Positions 7,333 to 16,746 are shown, numbered from the stretch's first letter. The stretch: 64,000 nt of DNA from Millisia brevis NBRC 105863 (GCF_001552615.1 NZ_BCRN01000010.1:1-64000); one strand, 5' to 3'. Notes: a model not told the origin generated them from the sequence alone. A program made the numbers and translations.

Positions 7333-7638
7333 TCAGGCGGCGATCGTCACGTCGACGGCGTGAATCCCGGCGCCCTCCGCCTGCACGGCAGCCTGGCCGT
7401 TGCCGGCGGACGACAGCGCGCGAACCGTCCACGCCCCCGGCGCGGCGAAGAAGCGGAAGTCGCCGGTCGGCGACGCCACCACCTCGGCGGTGAACTCGCC
7501 CGTTCCGTCGAGCAGGCGAACGTAGGCGCCGGCGACCGGCTGCCCGTCACCGGCGAGCACGCGCCCGGTGAGGATCGTTTCCTTCTCGGCGTCGACTCCG
7601 ACGGGCAGATTCTGACCCTGCACGGGTGCAGCACACAT
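7333..7638 (-). CDS. sseC: DUF1416 (SseC-like) protein
   Basis: 101 aa, beta-rich DUF1416 family protein (L-T-G-R-V-L-A-G-D-G-Q-P-V-A-G-A-Y-V-R-L-L-D; carboxypeptidase-regulatory-like fold). It begins 5 nt after the sulfurtransferase stop with its own GGGAGAG site, so the two form an operon. The cysA2-sseC2 pairing is the same in M. tuberculosis (Rv0815c-Rv0814c). A role in sulfur metabolism is inferred from this constant association and from the polycysteine leader upstream; its biochemical activity is unknown. Confidence 0.85.
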   Translation of the reverse strand: MCAAPVQGQNLPVGVDAEKETILTGRVLAGDGQPVAGAYVRLLDGTGEFTAEVVASPTGDFRFFAAPGAWTVRALSSAGNGQAAVQAEGAGIHAVDVTIAA

Positions 7639-7643
7639 GTCTC

Positions 7644-8477
7644 TTACTCTCCCAACTCGATCGGCACGCCGATCAGCGAGCCGTACTCGGTCCAGCTTCC
7701 GTCGTAGTTCTTGACGTTCTCGTGGCCCAGCAGTTCCTTCAGCACGAACCAGGTGTGCGAGGAGCGCTCACCGATCCGGCAGTAGGCGATGGTGTCCTTG
7801 GAGCCGTCCAGACCGGCCGCTCCGTAGATCTCGGCCAGTTCCTCGTCACTGCGGAAGGTACCGTCCTCGTTCGCGGCCTTGCTCCACGGCACGTTGATCG
7901 CGCCGGGGATGTGGCCGGGACGCTGGCTCTGCTCCTGCGGCAGGTGGGCCGGCGCCAGGATCTTGCCGGAGAACTCGTCGGGGGAGCGCACGTCGACGAG
8001 GTTCTTGACGCCGATCGCCTCGACGGTCTCGTCGCGGAAGGCGCGGATCGACAGATCCGGCTCCTTGGCGACGTACTCGGTCGGCTCGCGCTTGACCGGG
8101 TCGGTGCTCAGCGGACGACCGTCGAGCTCCCACTTCTTGCGACCGCCGTCGAGCAGCTTGACGTTCTCGTGGCCGTAGAGCTTGAAGTACCAGTACGCGT
8201 AGGCGGCGAACCAGTTGTTGTTGCCGCCGTACAGCACGACGGTGTCGTCGTTGCCGATACCGCGGTCGGACAGCAGCGCGGAGAACTGCTCGCGGTTGAC
8301 GAAGTCACGACGGACCGGATCCTGCAGATCGGTCTTCCAGTCGAGCTTGATCGCACCTTCGATGTGGCCGGTGTCGTAGGCACTGGTGTCCTCGTCGACC
8401 TCGACCAGAACGATGCCGGGGGTGTTGAGGTTCTGCTCGGCCCAGTCGGCGGTGACCAGGGTGTCGGAGCGAGCCAT
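7644..8477 (-). CDS. cysA2: Thiosulfate sulfurtransferase (rhodanese, CysA2 type)
   Basis: 277 aa, the same length as mycobacterial CysA2/CysA3. Two rhodanese domains: an N-terminal inactive-like half (about 1-145) and a C-terminal catalytic half with active-site cysteine C233 in C-R-I-G-E-R-S-S. It transfers sulfane sulfur from thiosulfate to acceptors such as cyanide or thiols. ATG 8477 follows AAAGGA, and the family N-terminus M-A-R-S-D fits; longer in-frame extensions lack support. First structural gene of an operon with sseC, preceded by a 200-nt leader containing a polycysteine peptide, so expression is probably tuned to cysteine supply. Confidence 0.93.
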   Translation of the reverse strand: MARSDTLVTADWAEQNLNTPGIVLVEVDEDTSAYDTGHIEGAIKLDWKTDLQDPVRRDFVNREQFSALLSDRGIGNDDTVVLYGGNNNWFAAYAYWYFKLYGHENVKLLDGGRKKWELDGRPLSTDPVKREPTEYVAKEPDLSIRAFRDETVEAIGVKNLVDVRSPDEFSGKILAPAHLPQEQSQRPGHIPGAINVPWSKAANEDGTFRSDEELAEIYGAAGLDGSKDTIAYCRIGERSSHTWFVLKELLGHENVKNYDGSWTEYGSLIGVPIELGE

Positions 8478-8678
8478 GAGTGTCCTTTCCTGCTGCGTAC
8501 GTTTGCGTGGAGCATCACCGAGGCGCTGATGCGTCCGTGGATGGGGGATGTCGGCACGCGATATGCGCGGGAATTGCACAATCGGGGGCCGGGACGATCG
8601 GGAACGAGGCCACGCCACGAGAGAATTCGGGTGCGGATACGGGTCGAACGAGCGACGTCGCCGCGAAGAGGGGCCCGA

Positions 8679-8768
8679 TCAGGAACGGCAGCGACAACAG
8701 CAGCCACCGAGACGGCACAGATCAACCGCGCGTCGTCGGGTGAGCAAAAGCTCTCGGCTGTTCTGCAC
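8679..8768 (-). CDS. Polycysteine leader peptide (attenuator) of the cysA2-sseC operon
   Basis: 29 codons from GTG 8768 to TGA 8679. The C-terminal part reads R-R-R-A-V-D-L-C-R-L-G-G-C-C-C-R-C-R-S: five cysteines in the last 12 residues, three consecutive, after the R-R-x-V-D-L motif seen in actinobacterial cysteine-gene leader peptides. A TACGCT -10 lies 6 nt before the GTG, so it should be leaderless. A later in-frame TTG (8747) would also keep the Cys block. Ribosome stalling at the Cys codons should control the structure of the 200-nt region before cysA2. Polycysteine leaderless ORFs acting as attenuators are described in mycobacteria. Confidence 0.78.
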   Translation of the reverse strand: MQNSRELLLTRRRAVDLCRLGGCCCRCRS

Positions 8769-8774
8769 ACGCAC

Positions 8775-8780
8775 AGCGTA
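8775..8780 (-). promoter_or_regulatory. -10 element of the polycysteine leader transcript
   Basis: TACGCT on the minus strand, 6 nt upstream of GTG 8768; matches the TANNNT leaderless pattern. No convincing -35. Confidence 0.5.
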
Positions 8781-8878
8781 CCCGGACCGTTGCCGACCGT
8801 CGGCGGCCCCGGGCCCCCGGGAGCCGGGCGGGCGATCCGAGCCCCGGCGCGGGCGCCGGAAACGGGCGCGACCGGGTC

Positions 8879-9673
8879 CTAGCTGCGACGCAGGGTGGTC
8901 AGGTCCACCGTGACATCGCGGGTGATGCCCTCGACGACGATCTGGGATCCCTCGGTATAGATCCAGGTGACCGGAACGCCGAACGGCAGGGTTCCCGCGT
9001 CGATGACGCCGCCGAAGGGCGCGATGATCGCGGGCACCTGCGCATCGGGGACCCGGATGTCGACCTGCCCGTCGGCGCCCTGGTGCAAACCGGTCGGGGT
9101 GATCACTATCCGGTTGCCGTCCATCTCCAACCGGGCGTCGACCGAGATCGTCTCCGGCTCGCCGTCGACCGGCACGGTACCGGTTAACACCGTCGTTCGC
9201 GGACGGGTTTCCCGAGTCTGTTCCGGTGAACCGGGTGTTCGCTCCGGTTCGGATATTCCGAGATCCGGAATGCCGAGAAATACACCCAGGTCCGTGCCGT
9301 CTATCCGAATTCGTCCATACAATTCGGATACCGGCAGGTCGGCGAACTGCCGTCCGACCAGGTTCGAAGCCGGCAGAACCGCGCCGAAGAGGGACGCTTC
9401 GACTGTGGTATTGCTCACGTCCGGGGCCGGCACGTCGTGCGCGCTGACCTCGATGTCGCGATAGGTCCCGCTCGCCAATTGCGGGAGGAAGGCCCATCCC
9501 GTGATCCGCACGGACGGATCGGTTTCCAGCCCGCTACCGGCGCGTAATGCTCGAGACACACGGAATTCAGCTGCGGCCGCCGAGCCGAGATCGGCCAGCG
9601 CTAGGATCGCCAGCAGAGCGATCAGAACGACGAACAGCCTCCGAATCAGGGTGATTGTCTCTCTCCCTTTCAC
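8879..9673 (-). CDS. lmeA: LmeA-type DUF2993 periplasmic lipid-binding protein
   Basis: 264 aa. An N-terminal membrane anchor or signal (about residues 10-33) is followed by a DUF2993 domain typical of LmeA, the periplasmic phospholipid-binding factor needed for mannan chain elongation in lipomannan/lipoarabinomannan synthesis. Position next to glnR matches M. tuberculosis Rv0817c-Rv0818. An insert rich in Pro, Glu, Thr and Arg (about residues 150-170) divides the domain. The GTG start at 9673 is the only reasonable one but has a weak ribosome site. Divergent from glnR. Confidence 0.85.
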   Translation of the reverse strand: MKGRETITLIRRLFVVLIALLAILALADLGSAAAAEFRVSRALRAGSGLETDPSVRITGWAFLPQLASGTYRDIEVSAHDVPAPDVSNTTVEASLFGAVLPASNLVGRQFADLPVSELYGRIRIDGTDLGVFLGIPDLGISEPERTPGSPEQTRETRPRTTVLTGTVPVDGEPETISVDARLEMDGNRIVITPTGLHQGADGQVDIRVPDAQVPAIIAPFGGVIDAGTLPFGVPVTWIYTEGSQIVVEGITRDVTVDLTTLRRS

Positions 9674-9799
9674 GTGGATCGGGCGCCAACCGGCCCGACC
9701 ACGCTAATCTGTTCGTCGGGGTGAGGTCGTTCGGTCGGCGCATTGCTTGCATTGGCCTCGATCGGATCGTACGGGCTACCGAGGTCTGGGAGGCCACTG

Positions 9800-10615
9800 A
9801 TGGAACTGCTTCTGCTGACTTCCGCTCCCGATGTCGACGCCGTTCTCCCGTCGTTGTCCTTGCTGCCGCACACCGTGCGCGCAGTACCGGCGGAGGTGTC
9901 GTCGTTATTGGAGGCGGGCTCCGCGGACATCGCTCTGGTGGATGCGCGAACCGATTTGGCGGGCGCGCGAGGGCTGTGTCGTTTGTTGGGTACCACCGGC
10001 GGTACGCCGATCCCTGTGATCGCCGTGCTCACCGAAGGTGGATTGGTCGCCGTCAACGCGGACTGGGACCTCGATGATTTTTTCCTGCCGAGTATCGGCC
10101 CGGCCGAGATCGAGGCGCGCCTGCGCCTGCTGGTCTCCGGACGGACCGGAACGATAGGCGACGAGTCGACCGGCAAGATCACCCTCGGTGAACTGGTCAT
10201 CGACGAGAGCACCTATACCGCGCGGCTGCGTGGTCGAGTGCTCGATCTGACCTACAAGGAGTTCGAACTGCTCAAGTACCTCGCGCAGCACGCCGGCCGG
10301 GTCTTCACCCGCGCCCAGCTGCTGCAGGAGGTCTGGGGATACGACTTCTTCGGCGGTACCCGCACGGTCGACGTGCACGTACGACGGTTGCGGGCCAAGC
10401 TCGGGTCGGAGTACGAGTCGCTGATCGGCACGGTGCGCAATGTCGGCTACAAGGCCGTACGTCCCCGGCCCGGCAGCGGCGGCGATCTGATCGTCGACGC
10501 CGGCCCGGTTGCCGACGTACCCGCACCGCGCAATGTTCCCGCGGCCGGCGAACCCGCCCGCGGCCCCGAGGACCGTCATCACCTGCACTCCGTCGCCGGA
10601 GGCCGCGCGGGCTGA
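9800..10615 (+). CDS. glnR: GlnR-type OmpR-family nitrogen regulator
   Basis: 271 aa orphan response regulator. The receiver-like N-terminus (about 1-110) keeps an Asp at the usual position (D48), but its surroundings are atypical, as in GlnR, which works without a partner kinase. The winged-helix domain (about 128-220) carries [13 protein letters not shown] and [11 protein letters not shown]. The order lmeA-glnR-mshD matches Rv0817c-Rv0819. ATG 9800 has GGGAGG 7 nt upstream; a longer frame from 9743 is unlikely. The C-terminal 40 residues are Pro/Ala-rich and probably disordered. Expected to control nitrogen-assimilation genes in trans. Confidence 0.88.
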   Translation: MELLLLTSAPDVDAVLPSLSLLPHTVRAVPAEVSSLLEAGSADIALVDARTDLAGARGLCRLLGTTGGTPIPVIAVLTEGGLVAVNADWDLDDFFLPSIGPAEIEARLRLLVSGRTGTIGDESTGKITLGELVIDESTYTARLRGRVLDLTYKEFELLKYLAQHAGRVFTRAQLLQEVWGYDFFGGTRTVDVHVRRLRAKLGSEYESLIGTVRNVGYKAVRPRPGSGGDLIVDAGPVADVPAPRNVPAAGEPARGPEDRHHLHSVAGGRAG

Positions 10616-10757
10616 GCCCGCTCGGTACCCACCGGACCCGCTTGTGCCCGCTTGTGCTCGGTGCACACTGGGCCCACCTGCGCTCGGTGAGTAGCGCACT
10701 CGCTCGGGTCGGCATCGACGCCGACGTCGTCACCGCGGCATCGAGGCCGCGCGGGGC

Positions 10758-10763
10758 TAGACT
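10758..10763 (+). promoter_or_regulatory. Leaderless -10 element of mshD
   Basis: TAGACT followed by 6 nt and then ATG 10770; there is no ribosome-binding site. Confidence 0.55.
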
Positions 10764-10769
10764 TCCCAC

Positions 10770-11681
10770 ATGGTGTCAGCCGGCGATGGATCGAGCCCCC
10801 TGGCGGTCGCGGTGGAGGACGCTCGCGCCGACGTCGACCGCATCATCGCCGCCGCCACGGAAGCCGACGGCACCGCCCCGCTGTCCTCCGACATTCTGCG
10901 CGCCCGTTCGGCCGGTACGTCCGGCCTCGAGGAAGTGATCGCCCGCGTCGACGGTGAGGTCGCCGGATACGCCGCGGTCCTGAACTTCCGGGACGGCTTT
11001 CCCGCCATCGGCGAGGCGGTCGTCGACCCGGCCCACCGCAATGTCGGGATGGGCGGTTCCCTGGTCTCCTGGATCCTGAGCACCGGGGGCGCCGACGCCC
11101 GCGTCTGGGCGCACGGCGATCTGCCGTCCGCCCGCAGCGTCGCCAATCGTCTCGGCCTGGTCGTCCTGCGCGAGCTGCTGCAGCTGCGCCGCCCGCTCGA
11201 CGGCGATATCCCCGAACCGGTCGTCCCCGACGGCGTGGTGATCCGCACCTACACCGACGCCGACCGCGCCGAACTGCTGCGCGTGAACAATGCCGCCTTC
11301 TCCTGGCATCCCGAACAGGGCGGTTGGGACGACCGACAGATCGACGAACGCGCCGCCGAACCCTGGTTCGACCCCGAGGGGATCTTCCTGGCGGTCGAGG
11401 CCGATCGGCCGGAGCACGTCCTGGGCTTCCACTGGACCAAGATGCACCTCGAGCATCCGGGGCTGGGGGAGGTCTACGTCGTCGCCGTCGATCCGGAGGC
11501 GCGCGGCCGCAGTCTGGGCGGCATCCTGACCACGATCGGGATGCGCTATCTGCGGGATCGCGGCGCCGACACGGTGATGCTCTACGTGGAGGCGGACAAT
11601 GAGCGCGCGGTCCGCACCTATGACAGGGTCGGCTTCCGCCGTTTCTACGCCGACGTCGCCTACGGGCGACCGGCTATTTGA
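10770..11681 (+). CDS. mshD: Mycothiol synthase (acetyl-CoA:Cys-GlcN-Ins acetyltransferase)
   Basis: 303 aa with two GNAT acetyltransferase domains (about 15-140 and 150-300). The C-terminal, catalytically competent one shows V-V-A-V-D-P-E-A-R-G-R-S-L-G-G-I-L (acetyl-CoA loop) and Y-V-E-A-D-N-E-R-A-V-R-T-Y-D-R-V-G-F. It catalyses the last step of mycothiol synthesis, the major thiol of actinobacteria. Length and position between glnR and the phosphate operon agree with Rv0819. A leaderless start at ATG 10770 follows TAGACT. Confidence 0.93.
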   Translation: MVSAGDGSSPLAVAVEDARADVDRIIAAATEADGTAPLSSDILRARSAGTSGLEEVIARVDGEVAGYAAVLNFRDGFPAIGEAVVDPAHRNVGMGGSLVSWILSTGGADARVWAHGDLPSARSVANRLGLVVLRELLQLRRPLDGDIPEPVVPDGVVIRTYTDADRAELLRVNNAAFSWHPEQGGWDDRQIDERAAEPWFDPEGIFLAVEADRPEHVLGFHWTKMHLEHPGLGEVYVVAVDPEARGRSLGGILTTIGMRYLRDRGADTVMLYVEADNERAVRTYDRVGFRRFYADVAYGRPAI

Positions 11682-11785
11682 CGAGCCCTTTACCCGATAG
11701 ATACCGGTCGAAGAGACCGATTCGGGGCGCTCTACCTCACACTTCTTCCGGTGAACGGATGGTCACCATCTCGTGGACGCCCAGC

Positions 11786-11807
11786 GTTCACCTCTGATTA
11801 ACCCTTG
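11786..11807 (+). promoter_or_regulatory. Putative PHO box (11-nt direct repeat) upstream of pstS
   Basis: Two adjacent 11-nt units, GTTCACCTCTG (11786-11796) and ATTAACCCTTG (11797-11807), match the spacing and core (TCACC / TAACC) of PhoP/RegX3-type direct repeats. A related GGTCACCATCT lies at 11761-11771. About 125 nt separate the box from the pstS start. Confidence 0.55.
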
Positions 11808-11933
11808 CGGTGAGGACAGTGCACCGAAACGTCCTAGTTTCGAGAGGGCGGCAGCCGTCGCCTCGGTGCGGGCGCACCACCACATTCGAGTCGCCGTACC
11901 GGTGGACCCGACTCTCGTACAAAAGGAATCTCT

Positions 11934-13028
11934 GTGAAGCTCAAGCGCAGCGTGGCCGTTGCCGGAATCGTCGCCGTCGGCGGCATGCTCGTCGCCTGTG
12001 GCAGCGACTCGAACGTCGAGGGCGCGACCACGGGGACGTCGTCGGCGTCCTGTGAGGGCAAGTCGCCGATCACCGGCGAAGGATCCTCCGCCCAGCAGAA
12101 CGCCATGGCGAACTTCACCGCGCAGTACCAGGCCGTCTGCCCCGGCCAGGAAGTTGCGTACACCGTGAGCGGCTCGGGTAACGGCCGCACCCAGTTCGTC
12201 AACGGAATCGTCGACTTCGCCGGCTCGGACTCGCCGATCACCGGTGACCAGGCCACCCAGGCCGAGGCGCGTTGCGCGGGCAACCCCGCCTGGAACCTGC
12301 CGTTGGTCTTCGGCCCGATCGCGGTGGCCTACACCCTCGACGGTGTCGACAACGTCACCCTCTCGCCGGTCGTGATCGCCAACATCTTCAACGGCACGAT
12401 CCGCACCTGGAACGACCCGGCCATCGCCGCGCTCAACGAGGGCGTCACCCTTCCGGATACCCCGATCGTGCCGGTGTACCGGTCCGACTCCTCGGGTACC
12501 TCCGACAACTTCCAGCGCTTCCTGAACGCTGCGGCCCCGGCCGAGTGGGCCACCCCGCACAGCTCCGACTGGTCCGGTGGCGTCGGCGAGGGCGCCAACG
12601 GCTCGACCGGTGTCGCGCAGGCCGTCGCCGCCACCCCCGGCTCGATCACCTACGTCGAGAAGAGCTACGCGGACCAGGAAGGCCTGAGCGTCGCTCAGAT
12701 CGACTTCGGTTCGGGTGCGGTCGCGCTGTCCTCCGAGACCGCCGGCACCGCGATCGACGCCGCCACCTTCTCCGGTGAGGGCAACGACCTGGTCGTCGAC
12801 ATCGACGCCCTCTACGCCTCGTCCGAGGCCGACAGCTACCCGTTGGTCCTCGCGACCTACGAGATCGTCTGCTCCGCCGGCTACGACGAGCAGACCTCCC
12901 TGGCGGTCAAGTCCTTCCTGGACAGCGCCGTGGCCGAGGGTCAGCAGGGCCTGGAAGAGGCCGGCTACGTGCCGCTGCCCGATTCCTTCAAGGAGCGCCT
13001 GACCACGGCCATCAACGCGATCGCCTGA
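11934..13028 (+). CDS. pstS: Phosphate-binding lipoprotein PstS
   Basis: 364 aa. Signal peptide with lipobox M-L-V-A-C, lipidated at C22, followed by the PBP-like phosphate-binding domain: [12 protein letters not shown] at the N-terminus, [10 protein letters not shown], and [11 protein letters not shown] in the phosphate site. It captures phosphate outside the membrane and hands it to PstC-PstA. GTG 11934 is preceded by AAAGGAA. First gene of pstSCAB; a PHO-box-like repeat lies upstream, so phosphate-starvation induction is expected. Confidence 0.96.
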   Translation: MKLKRSVAVAGIVAVGGMLVACGSDSNVEGATTGTSSASCEGKSPITGEGSSAQQNAMANFTAQYQAVCPGQEVAYTVSGSGNGRTQFVNGIVDFAGSDSPITGDQATQAEARCAGNPAWNLPLVFGPIAVAYTLDGVDNVTLSPVVIANIFNGTIRTWNDPAIAALNEGVTLPDTPIVPVYRSDSSGTSDNFQRFLNAAAPAEWATPHSSDWSGGVGEGANGSTGVAQAVAATPGSITYVEKSYADQEGLSVAQIDFGSGAVALSSETAGTAIDAATFSGEGNDLVVDIDALYASSEADSYPLVLATYEIVCSAGYDEQTSLAVKSFLDSAVAEGQQGLEEAGYVPLPDSFKERLTTAINAIA

Positions 13029-13083
13029 CCGACGTCGACTCGTCAAGAAATTCGACAGTAAACCCGGGAAGGTTAACCGGCAC

Positions 13084-14142
13084 ATGAGTGAGACGTTTTC
13101 CGCGGGAGCAACTCCCGCAAGTGCGGCACGGGCGGGAGCGATGGCGGCCGAGACAGCAACAACCCAGGGACCTCCGCCGCAGAAGTCCGCCCATGAGGGA
13201 CACCCGAAGAACAAGCCGGTTGTCCGCCCCGGTGATCGGATCTTCTCGGGGCTCGCCACGGGTTCGGGCATTCTCATCATCGTCCTGATCGGCGCGATCG
13301 GTGTCTTCCTGCTGTGGCGCGCGATTCCGGCCCTGGCGAACAACACCGTCAATTTCTTCACCTACAACGGGTTGTGGAATACCAGCGACACCTCCGCGAT
13401 GGTGTTCGGTATCCGGGACATCTTCCTGGTCACCGTCACCGTCTCGGTGATGGCGCTGGTGATCGCGATGCCGATCGCCCTCGGCATCGCGATCTACCTC
13501 ACCCAGTACGCGCCGAAGCGGATCGCCGCCCCGCTCGCGTACGTGATCGACCTGCTCGCCGCGGTTCCCTCGATCGTCTTCGGTCTGTGGGGCCTGTACG
13601 TCCTGGCCCCGGCGATCGCTCCGTTCGCCGAATGGCTCAACCGCACTCTGGGGTGGTTCCCGCTGTTCGCGACCGGTTCGGTATCGATCGCCGGTGGCGG
13701 CACGATCTTCACCGGCGGCATCGTGCTGGCGGTGATGATCCTGCCGATCGTCGCCGCGGTCACTCGCGAGGTGTTCGTGCAGACGCCGCGCGGCAACATC
13801 GAGGCGGCGCTCGCCCTGGGCGCCACCCGGTGGGAGGTCGTACGGATGACCGTGCTGCCCTTCGGCCGCTCCGGCTACATCAGCGGATCGATGCTCGGCC
13901 TCGGCCGCGCGCTCGGCGAGACGATCGCCCTGTACATCATCATCCGCTCGACCCAGGAAGCGTTCAGCTGGACGCTCTTCGACGGTGGCAACACCTTCGC
14001 GACCAAGATCGCGCTGGCCGCCGCCGAGTTCAACAACGAACTGCAGGCGGGCGCCTATATCGCCGCCGGCCTGGTGCTCTTCGTGCTCACCTTCGTCGTC
14101 AACGCGGCGGCGCGTGCGGCTGTCTCCGGAAAGCAGGGCTGA
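13084..14142 (+). CDS. pstC: Phosphate ABC transporter permease PstC
   Basis: 352 aa. A hydrophilic N-terminal extension of about 55 residues is followed by six predicted membrane spans. The ABC permease EAA loop is visible ([14 protein letters not shown]). It forms the phosphate channel with PstA. Starts 55 nt after pstS and ends 3 nt before pstA. Confidence 0.95.
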   Translation: MSETFSAGATPASAARAGAMAAETATTQGPPPQKSAHEGHPKNKPVVRPGDRIFSGLATGSGILIIVLIGAIGVFLLWRAIPALANNTVNFFTYNGLWNTSDTSAMVFGIRDIFLVTVTVSVMALVIAMPIALGIAIYLTQYAPKRIAAPLAYVIDLLAAVPSIVFGLWGLYVLAPAIAPFAEWLNRTLGWFPLFATGSVSIAGGGTIFTGGIVLAVMILPIVAAVTREVFVQTPRGNIEAALALGATRWEVVRMTVLPFGRSGYISGSMLGLGRALGETIALYIIIRSTQEAFSWTLFDGGNTFATKIALAAAEFNNELQAGAYIAAGLVLFVLTFVVNAAARAAVSGKQG

Positions 14143-14145
14143 TCG

Positions 14146-15054
14146 ATGACCGCTTCGTTGGACAATCCGATCAAGGCTCCGACCTTCCACGGGGTCAGTA
14201 CCCGGCGCAAACTGACGAACAACGCGGCCACCGTGCTGGTGACCGCGTCGGTTGTCATCGCGATCATCCCCCTGGTGTGGGTGCTCTACACGGTGCTGTC
14301 GCGTGGCTTCTCCGCGGTGCTCAATCCCGACTGGTGGTGGAAGTCCCAGGCCGGCGTCACCCAGTTCGTGCAGGGCGGCGGTGCCTACCACGCGATCATC
14401 GGCACGATCACCCAGGCGGGTGTCTGCGCCCTGATCTCGATCCCGATCGGCATCTTCGTCGCGATCTACCTGGTCGAATACGGCGCCGGTACCCGGCTCG
14501 CTCGGGCGACGACCTTCATGGTCGACATCCTGACCGGTGTCCCCTCGATCGTCGCGGCGCTGTTCATCTACGCCCTCTGGATCGCGACCTTCGGATTCGG
14601 ACGGTCGGGCTTCGCGGTGTCGCTGGCCCTGGTTCTGCTGATGATCCCGGTGATCGTGCGCTCCACCGAGGAGATGCTGCGGGTCGTCCCGATGGACCTG
14701 CGCGAGGCGTCCTACGCCCTCGGCGTTCCGAAGTGGAAGACGATCTCGCGCATCGTGCTGCCGACCGCGCTGTCCGGCATCGTCACCGGCATCATGCTGG
14801 CGCTCGCCCGGGTGATGGGCGAGACCGCACCGGTGCTGATCCTGGTCGGCTCCTCGGCCGCGATCAACTTCAACCTCTTCAACGGACCGCAGTCGTCGCT
14901 GCCGTTGATGATGGTCGATCTGCAGAAGGCCGGCACCAGCGTGCTGACCAGCGAGCGGATGTGGGGCGCGGCCCTGACGTTGATCCTGATCATCGCGCTG
15001 CTCAATATCGGCGCGAACCTGATTTCCAAGTTCTTCTCCCCGAAGGGGATCTGA
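14146..15054 (+). CDS. pstA: Phosphate ABC transporter permease PstA
   Basis: 302 aa, six predicted membrane spans, with the EAA loop R-E-A-S-Y-A-L-G-V-P-K-W-K-T and the PstA-typical G-E-T-A-P-V-L motif. Second permease subunit of the PstSCAB importer. Only 3 nt after pstC, so the two are co-translated. Confidence 0.95.
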   Translation: MTASLDNPIKAPTFHGVSTRRKLTNNAATVLVTASVVIAIIPLVWVLYTVLSRGFSAVLNPDWWWKSQAGVTQFVQGGGAYHAIIGTITQAGVCALISIPIGIFVAIYLVEYGAGTRLARATTFMVDILTGVPSIVAALFIYALWIATFGFGRSGFAVSLALVLLMIPVIVRSTEEMLRVVPMDLREASYALGVPKWKTISRIVLPTALSGIVTGIMLALARVMGETAPVLILVGSSAAINFNLFNGPQSSLPLMMVDLQKAGTSVLTSERMWGAALTLILIIALLNIGANLISKFFSPKGI

Positions 15055-15131
15055 GTGCGGACCGCGCCGGACCGCGCCGCACACGCCTCCCTTCGGCATC
15101 ACCTCATCGTTAGAAACTGGAGCAACATCTG

Positions 15132-15908
15132 ATGGCCAAGCGACTGGACCTCGAGGACGTCAACATCTACTACGGCAACTTCCACGCCGTCGCCGACGTC
15201 GCGCTCTCGGTGCATCCCCGTAGCGTTACCGCGTTCATCGGCCCCTCCGGCTGCGGCAAGTCGACCGTGCTGCGCTCGCTCAACCGTATGCATGAGGTGA
15301 TCCCGGGCGCCTACGTCGAGGGATCGGTTCTGCTCGACGGTGAGGACATCTACGGCGCCGGTGTCGACCCGGTCGGTGTCCGCAAGACGATCGGCATGGT
15401 CTTCCAGCGGCCGAACCCGTTCCCGACCATGTCCATCAAGGACAATGTCGTCGCCGGGCTGAAGTTGCAGGGCGGCAACTCGCGGTCGGAACTCGACGAG
15501 GTCGCCGAGCGCTCGCTCAAGGGCGCGAACCTGTGGAACGAGGTCAAGGACCGTCTCGACAAGCCGGGCGGCGGCCTGTCGGGTGGTCAGCAGCAGCGTC
15601 TGTGCATCGCCCGCGCCATCGCGGTGCAGCCCGATGTGCTGCTGATGGACGAGCCCTGCTCGGCTCTCGACCCGATCTCGACGCTTGCGATCGAGGATCT
15701 GATCTCGGAGCTGAAGAAGGACTTCACGATCGTGATCGTGACGCACAACATGCAGCAGGCCGCCCGTGTCAGCGACCAGACCGCCTTCTTCAACCTGGAA
15801 GCCACCGGCAAGCCGGGCAAGCTGGTCGAGATCGACGACACCGAGAAGATCTTCTCGAACCCGACCCAGAAGGCCACCGAGGACTACATCTCCGGACGTT
15901 TCGGCTGA
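15132..15908 (+). CDS. pstB: Phosphate ABC transporter ATP-binding protein PstB
   Basis: 258 aa ATPase. Walker [10 protein letters not shown] (37-45, K43), signature L-S-G-G-Q-Q-Q-R, Walker B L-L-M-D-E-P and H-loop V-T-H-N are all intact. Drives phosphate import with PstC/PstA. Ribosome site GGAGC 9 nt before ATG. Followed by a 21-bp terminator. Confidence 0.96.
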   Translation: MAKRLDLEDVNIYYGNFHAVADVALSVHPRSVTAFIGPSGCGKSTVLRSLNRMHEVIPGAYVEGSVLLDGEDIYGAGVDPVGVRKTIGMVFQRPNPFPTMSIKDNVVAGLKLQGGNSRSELDEVAERSLKGANLWNEVKDRLDKPGGGLSGGQQQRLCIARAIAVQPDVLLMDEPCSALDPISTLAIEDLISELKKDFTIVIVTHNMQQAARVSDQTAFFNLEATGKPGKLVEIDDTEKIFSNPTQKATEDYISGRFG

Positions 15909-15924
15909 CGGGCCGCAAACGGAC

Positions 15925-15969
15925 ACCAACGGCCCCGGTCGCGCTACCAGCGCGACCGGGGCCGTTGGT
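15925..15969 (+). terminator. Perfect 21-bp hairpin terminator of pstSCAB
   Basis: Arms 15925-15945 and 15949-15969 are exactly complementary around a 3-nt ACC loop, 16 nt after the pstB stop. Very stable; no U-tract. Confidence 0.85.
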
Positions 15970-16019
15970 CATGTCGGGGCCGGTCGACGCGGAGCGGATC
16001 CCCGGGATATCCGACAACA

Positions 16020-16047
16020 ACGGCCGGGACCATGTGGTCCCGGCCGT
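16020..16047 (-). terminator. Hairpin terminator of phoU
   Basis: 13-bp arms ACGGCCGGGACCA (16020-16032) and its complement (16035-16047) with a 2-nt centre, about 20 nt beyond the minus-strand phoU stop. With the preceding hairpin it insulates the convergent pst and phoU units. Confidence 0.75.
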
Positions 16048-16068
16048 CGGCTGTCGATGCGGCGTGCG

Positions 16069-16734
16069 TCAGCCCAGCGTGATGTCCTTGTCCGAGGGCA
16101 GTTCGCCCGTGACCAGGAAGATGACCCGACGGCCGACCTCGACCGCGTGGTCGGCGAAGCGCTCGTAGAAGCGGCTGAGCAGTGTGACGTCGACCGCCGC
16201 GGCGACCCCGCTCTTCCACTCGCGGTCCATCAGGACGGTGAACAGGTGGCGGTGCAGGTCGTCCATCGCGTCGTCCTCCTCGCGCAGCTCGGCGGCGCGG
16301 TCGGGATCGCGGGTGATCAGGACCTGCTGGGCGCTGTGGCCCATCTGTACGGCGATGCGGCCCATCTCGGCGAAGTAGCCGTTGACCTCTTCGGGTACGG
16401 CGTGGGCGGGATGCCGCCGCCGGGCGATCTTGGCGACGTGCAGGGCCAGGGCGCGCATCCGATCGATGTCGGCGACCATCTGGATACCTGCGACAACCGA
16501 TCGAAGATCACCGGCGACCGGGGCCTGCAGCGCCAACAGCGCGAAGGCACGCTCCTCGGCCTGGGCGCTCAGGGAGGCGGTGGATTCATGATTGCCGATC
16601 ACCTGCTCGGCGAGTTCCAGATCGGCCTGCAGGAGCGCCTGAGTGGCGGTTTCCATGGCCTGACCTGCGGAACCCGCAAGCTGGCCGAGCAACTCGGTGA
16701 GCTCGGTCATCTGTTCGGTATACGCAATACGCAT
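16069..16734 (-). CDS. phoU: Phosphate-signalling regulator PhoU (PhoY type)
   Basis: 221 aa, two PhoU three-helix repeats with metal-site E/D-x-x-x-D patterns ([10 protein letters not shown] and [17 protein letters not shown]). PhoU links the PstSCAB importer to the SenX3-RegX3 type two-component system and represses the Pho response when phosphate is ample; in mycobacteria PhoY proteins also affect persistence. Convergent to pstB, the same arrangement as phoT/phoY2. Leaderless start: TAGGAT lies 6 nt before ATG 16734. Confidence 0.94.
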   Translation of the reverse strand: MRIAYTEQMTELTELLGQLAGSAGQAMETATQALLQADLELAEQVIGNHESTASLSAQAEERAFALLALQAPVAGDLRSVVAGIQMVADIDRMRALALHVAKIARRRHPAHAVPEEVNGYFAEMGRIAVQMGHSAQQVLITRDPDRAAELREEDDAMDDLHRHLFTVLMDREWKSGVAAAVDVTLLSRFYERFADHAVEVGRRVIFLVTGELPSDKDITLG

Positions 16735-16740
16735 GAATAG

Positions 16741-16746
16741 ATCCTA
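16741..16746 (-). promoter_or_regulatory. Leaderless -10 element of phoU
   Basis: TAGGAT on the minus strand, 6 nt before the phoU ATG; no ribosome-binding site. Confidence 0.55.

Noticed and set aside
8769-9497. Long frame upstream of the polycysteine peptide
   Set aside because: It overlaps lmeA out of phase; only the last 29 codons have a matching -10 and leader-peptide motif.
13012-15102. 696-codon open frame antisense to pstC-pstA
   Set aside because: Composition (Arg/His/Gly/Asp runs) and complete overlap with well-conserved permeases show it is a high-GC shadow frame.
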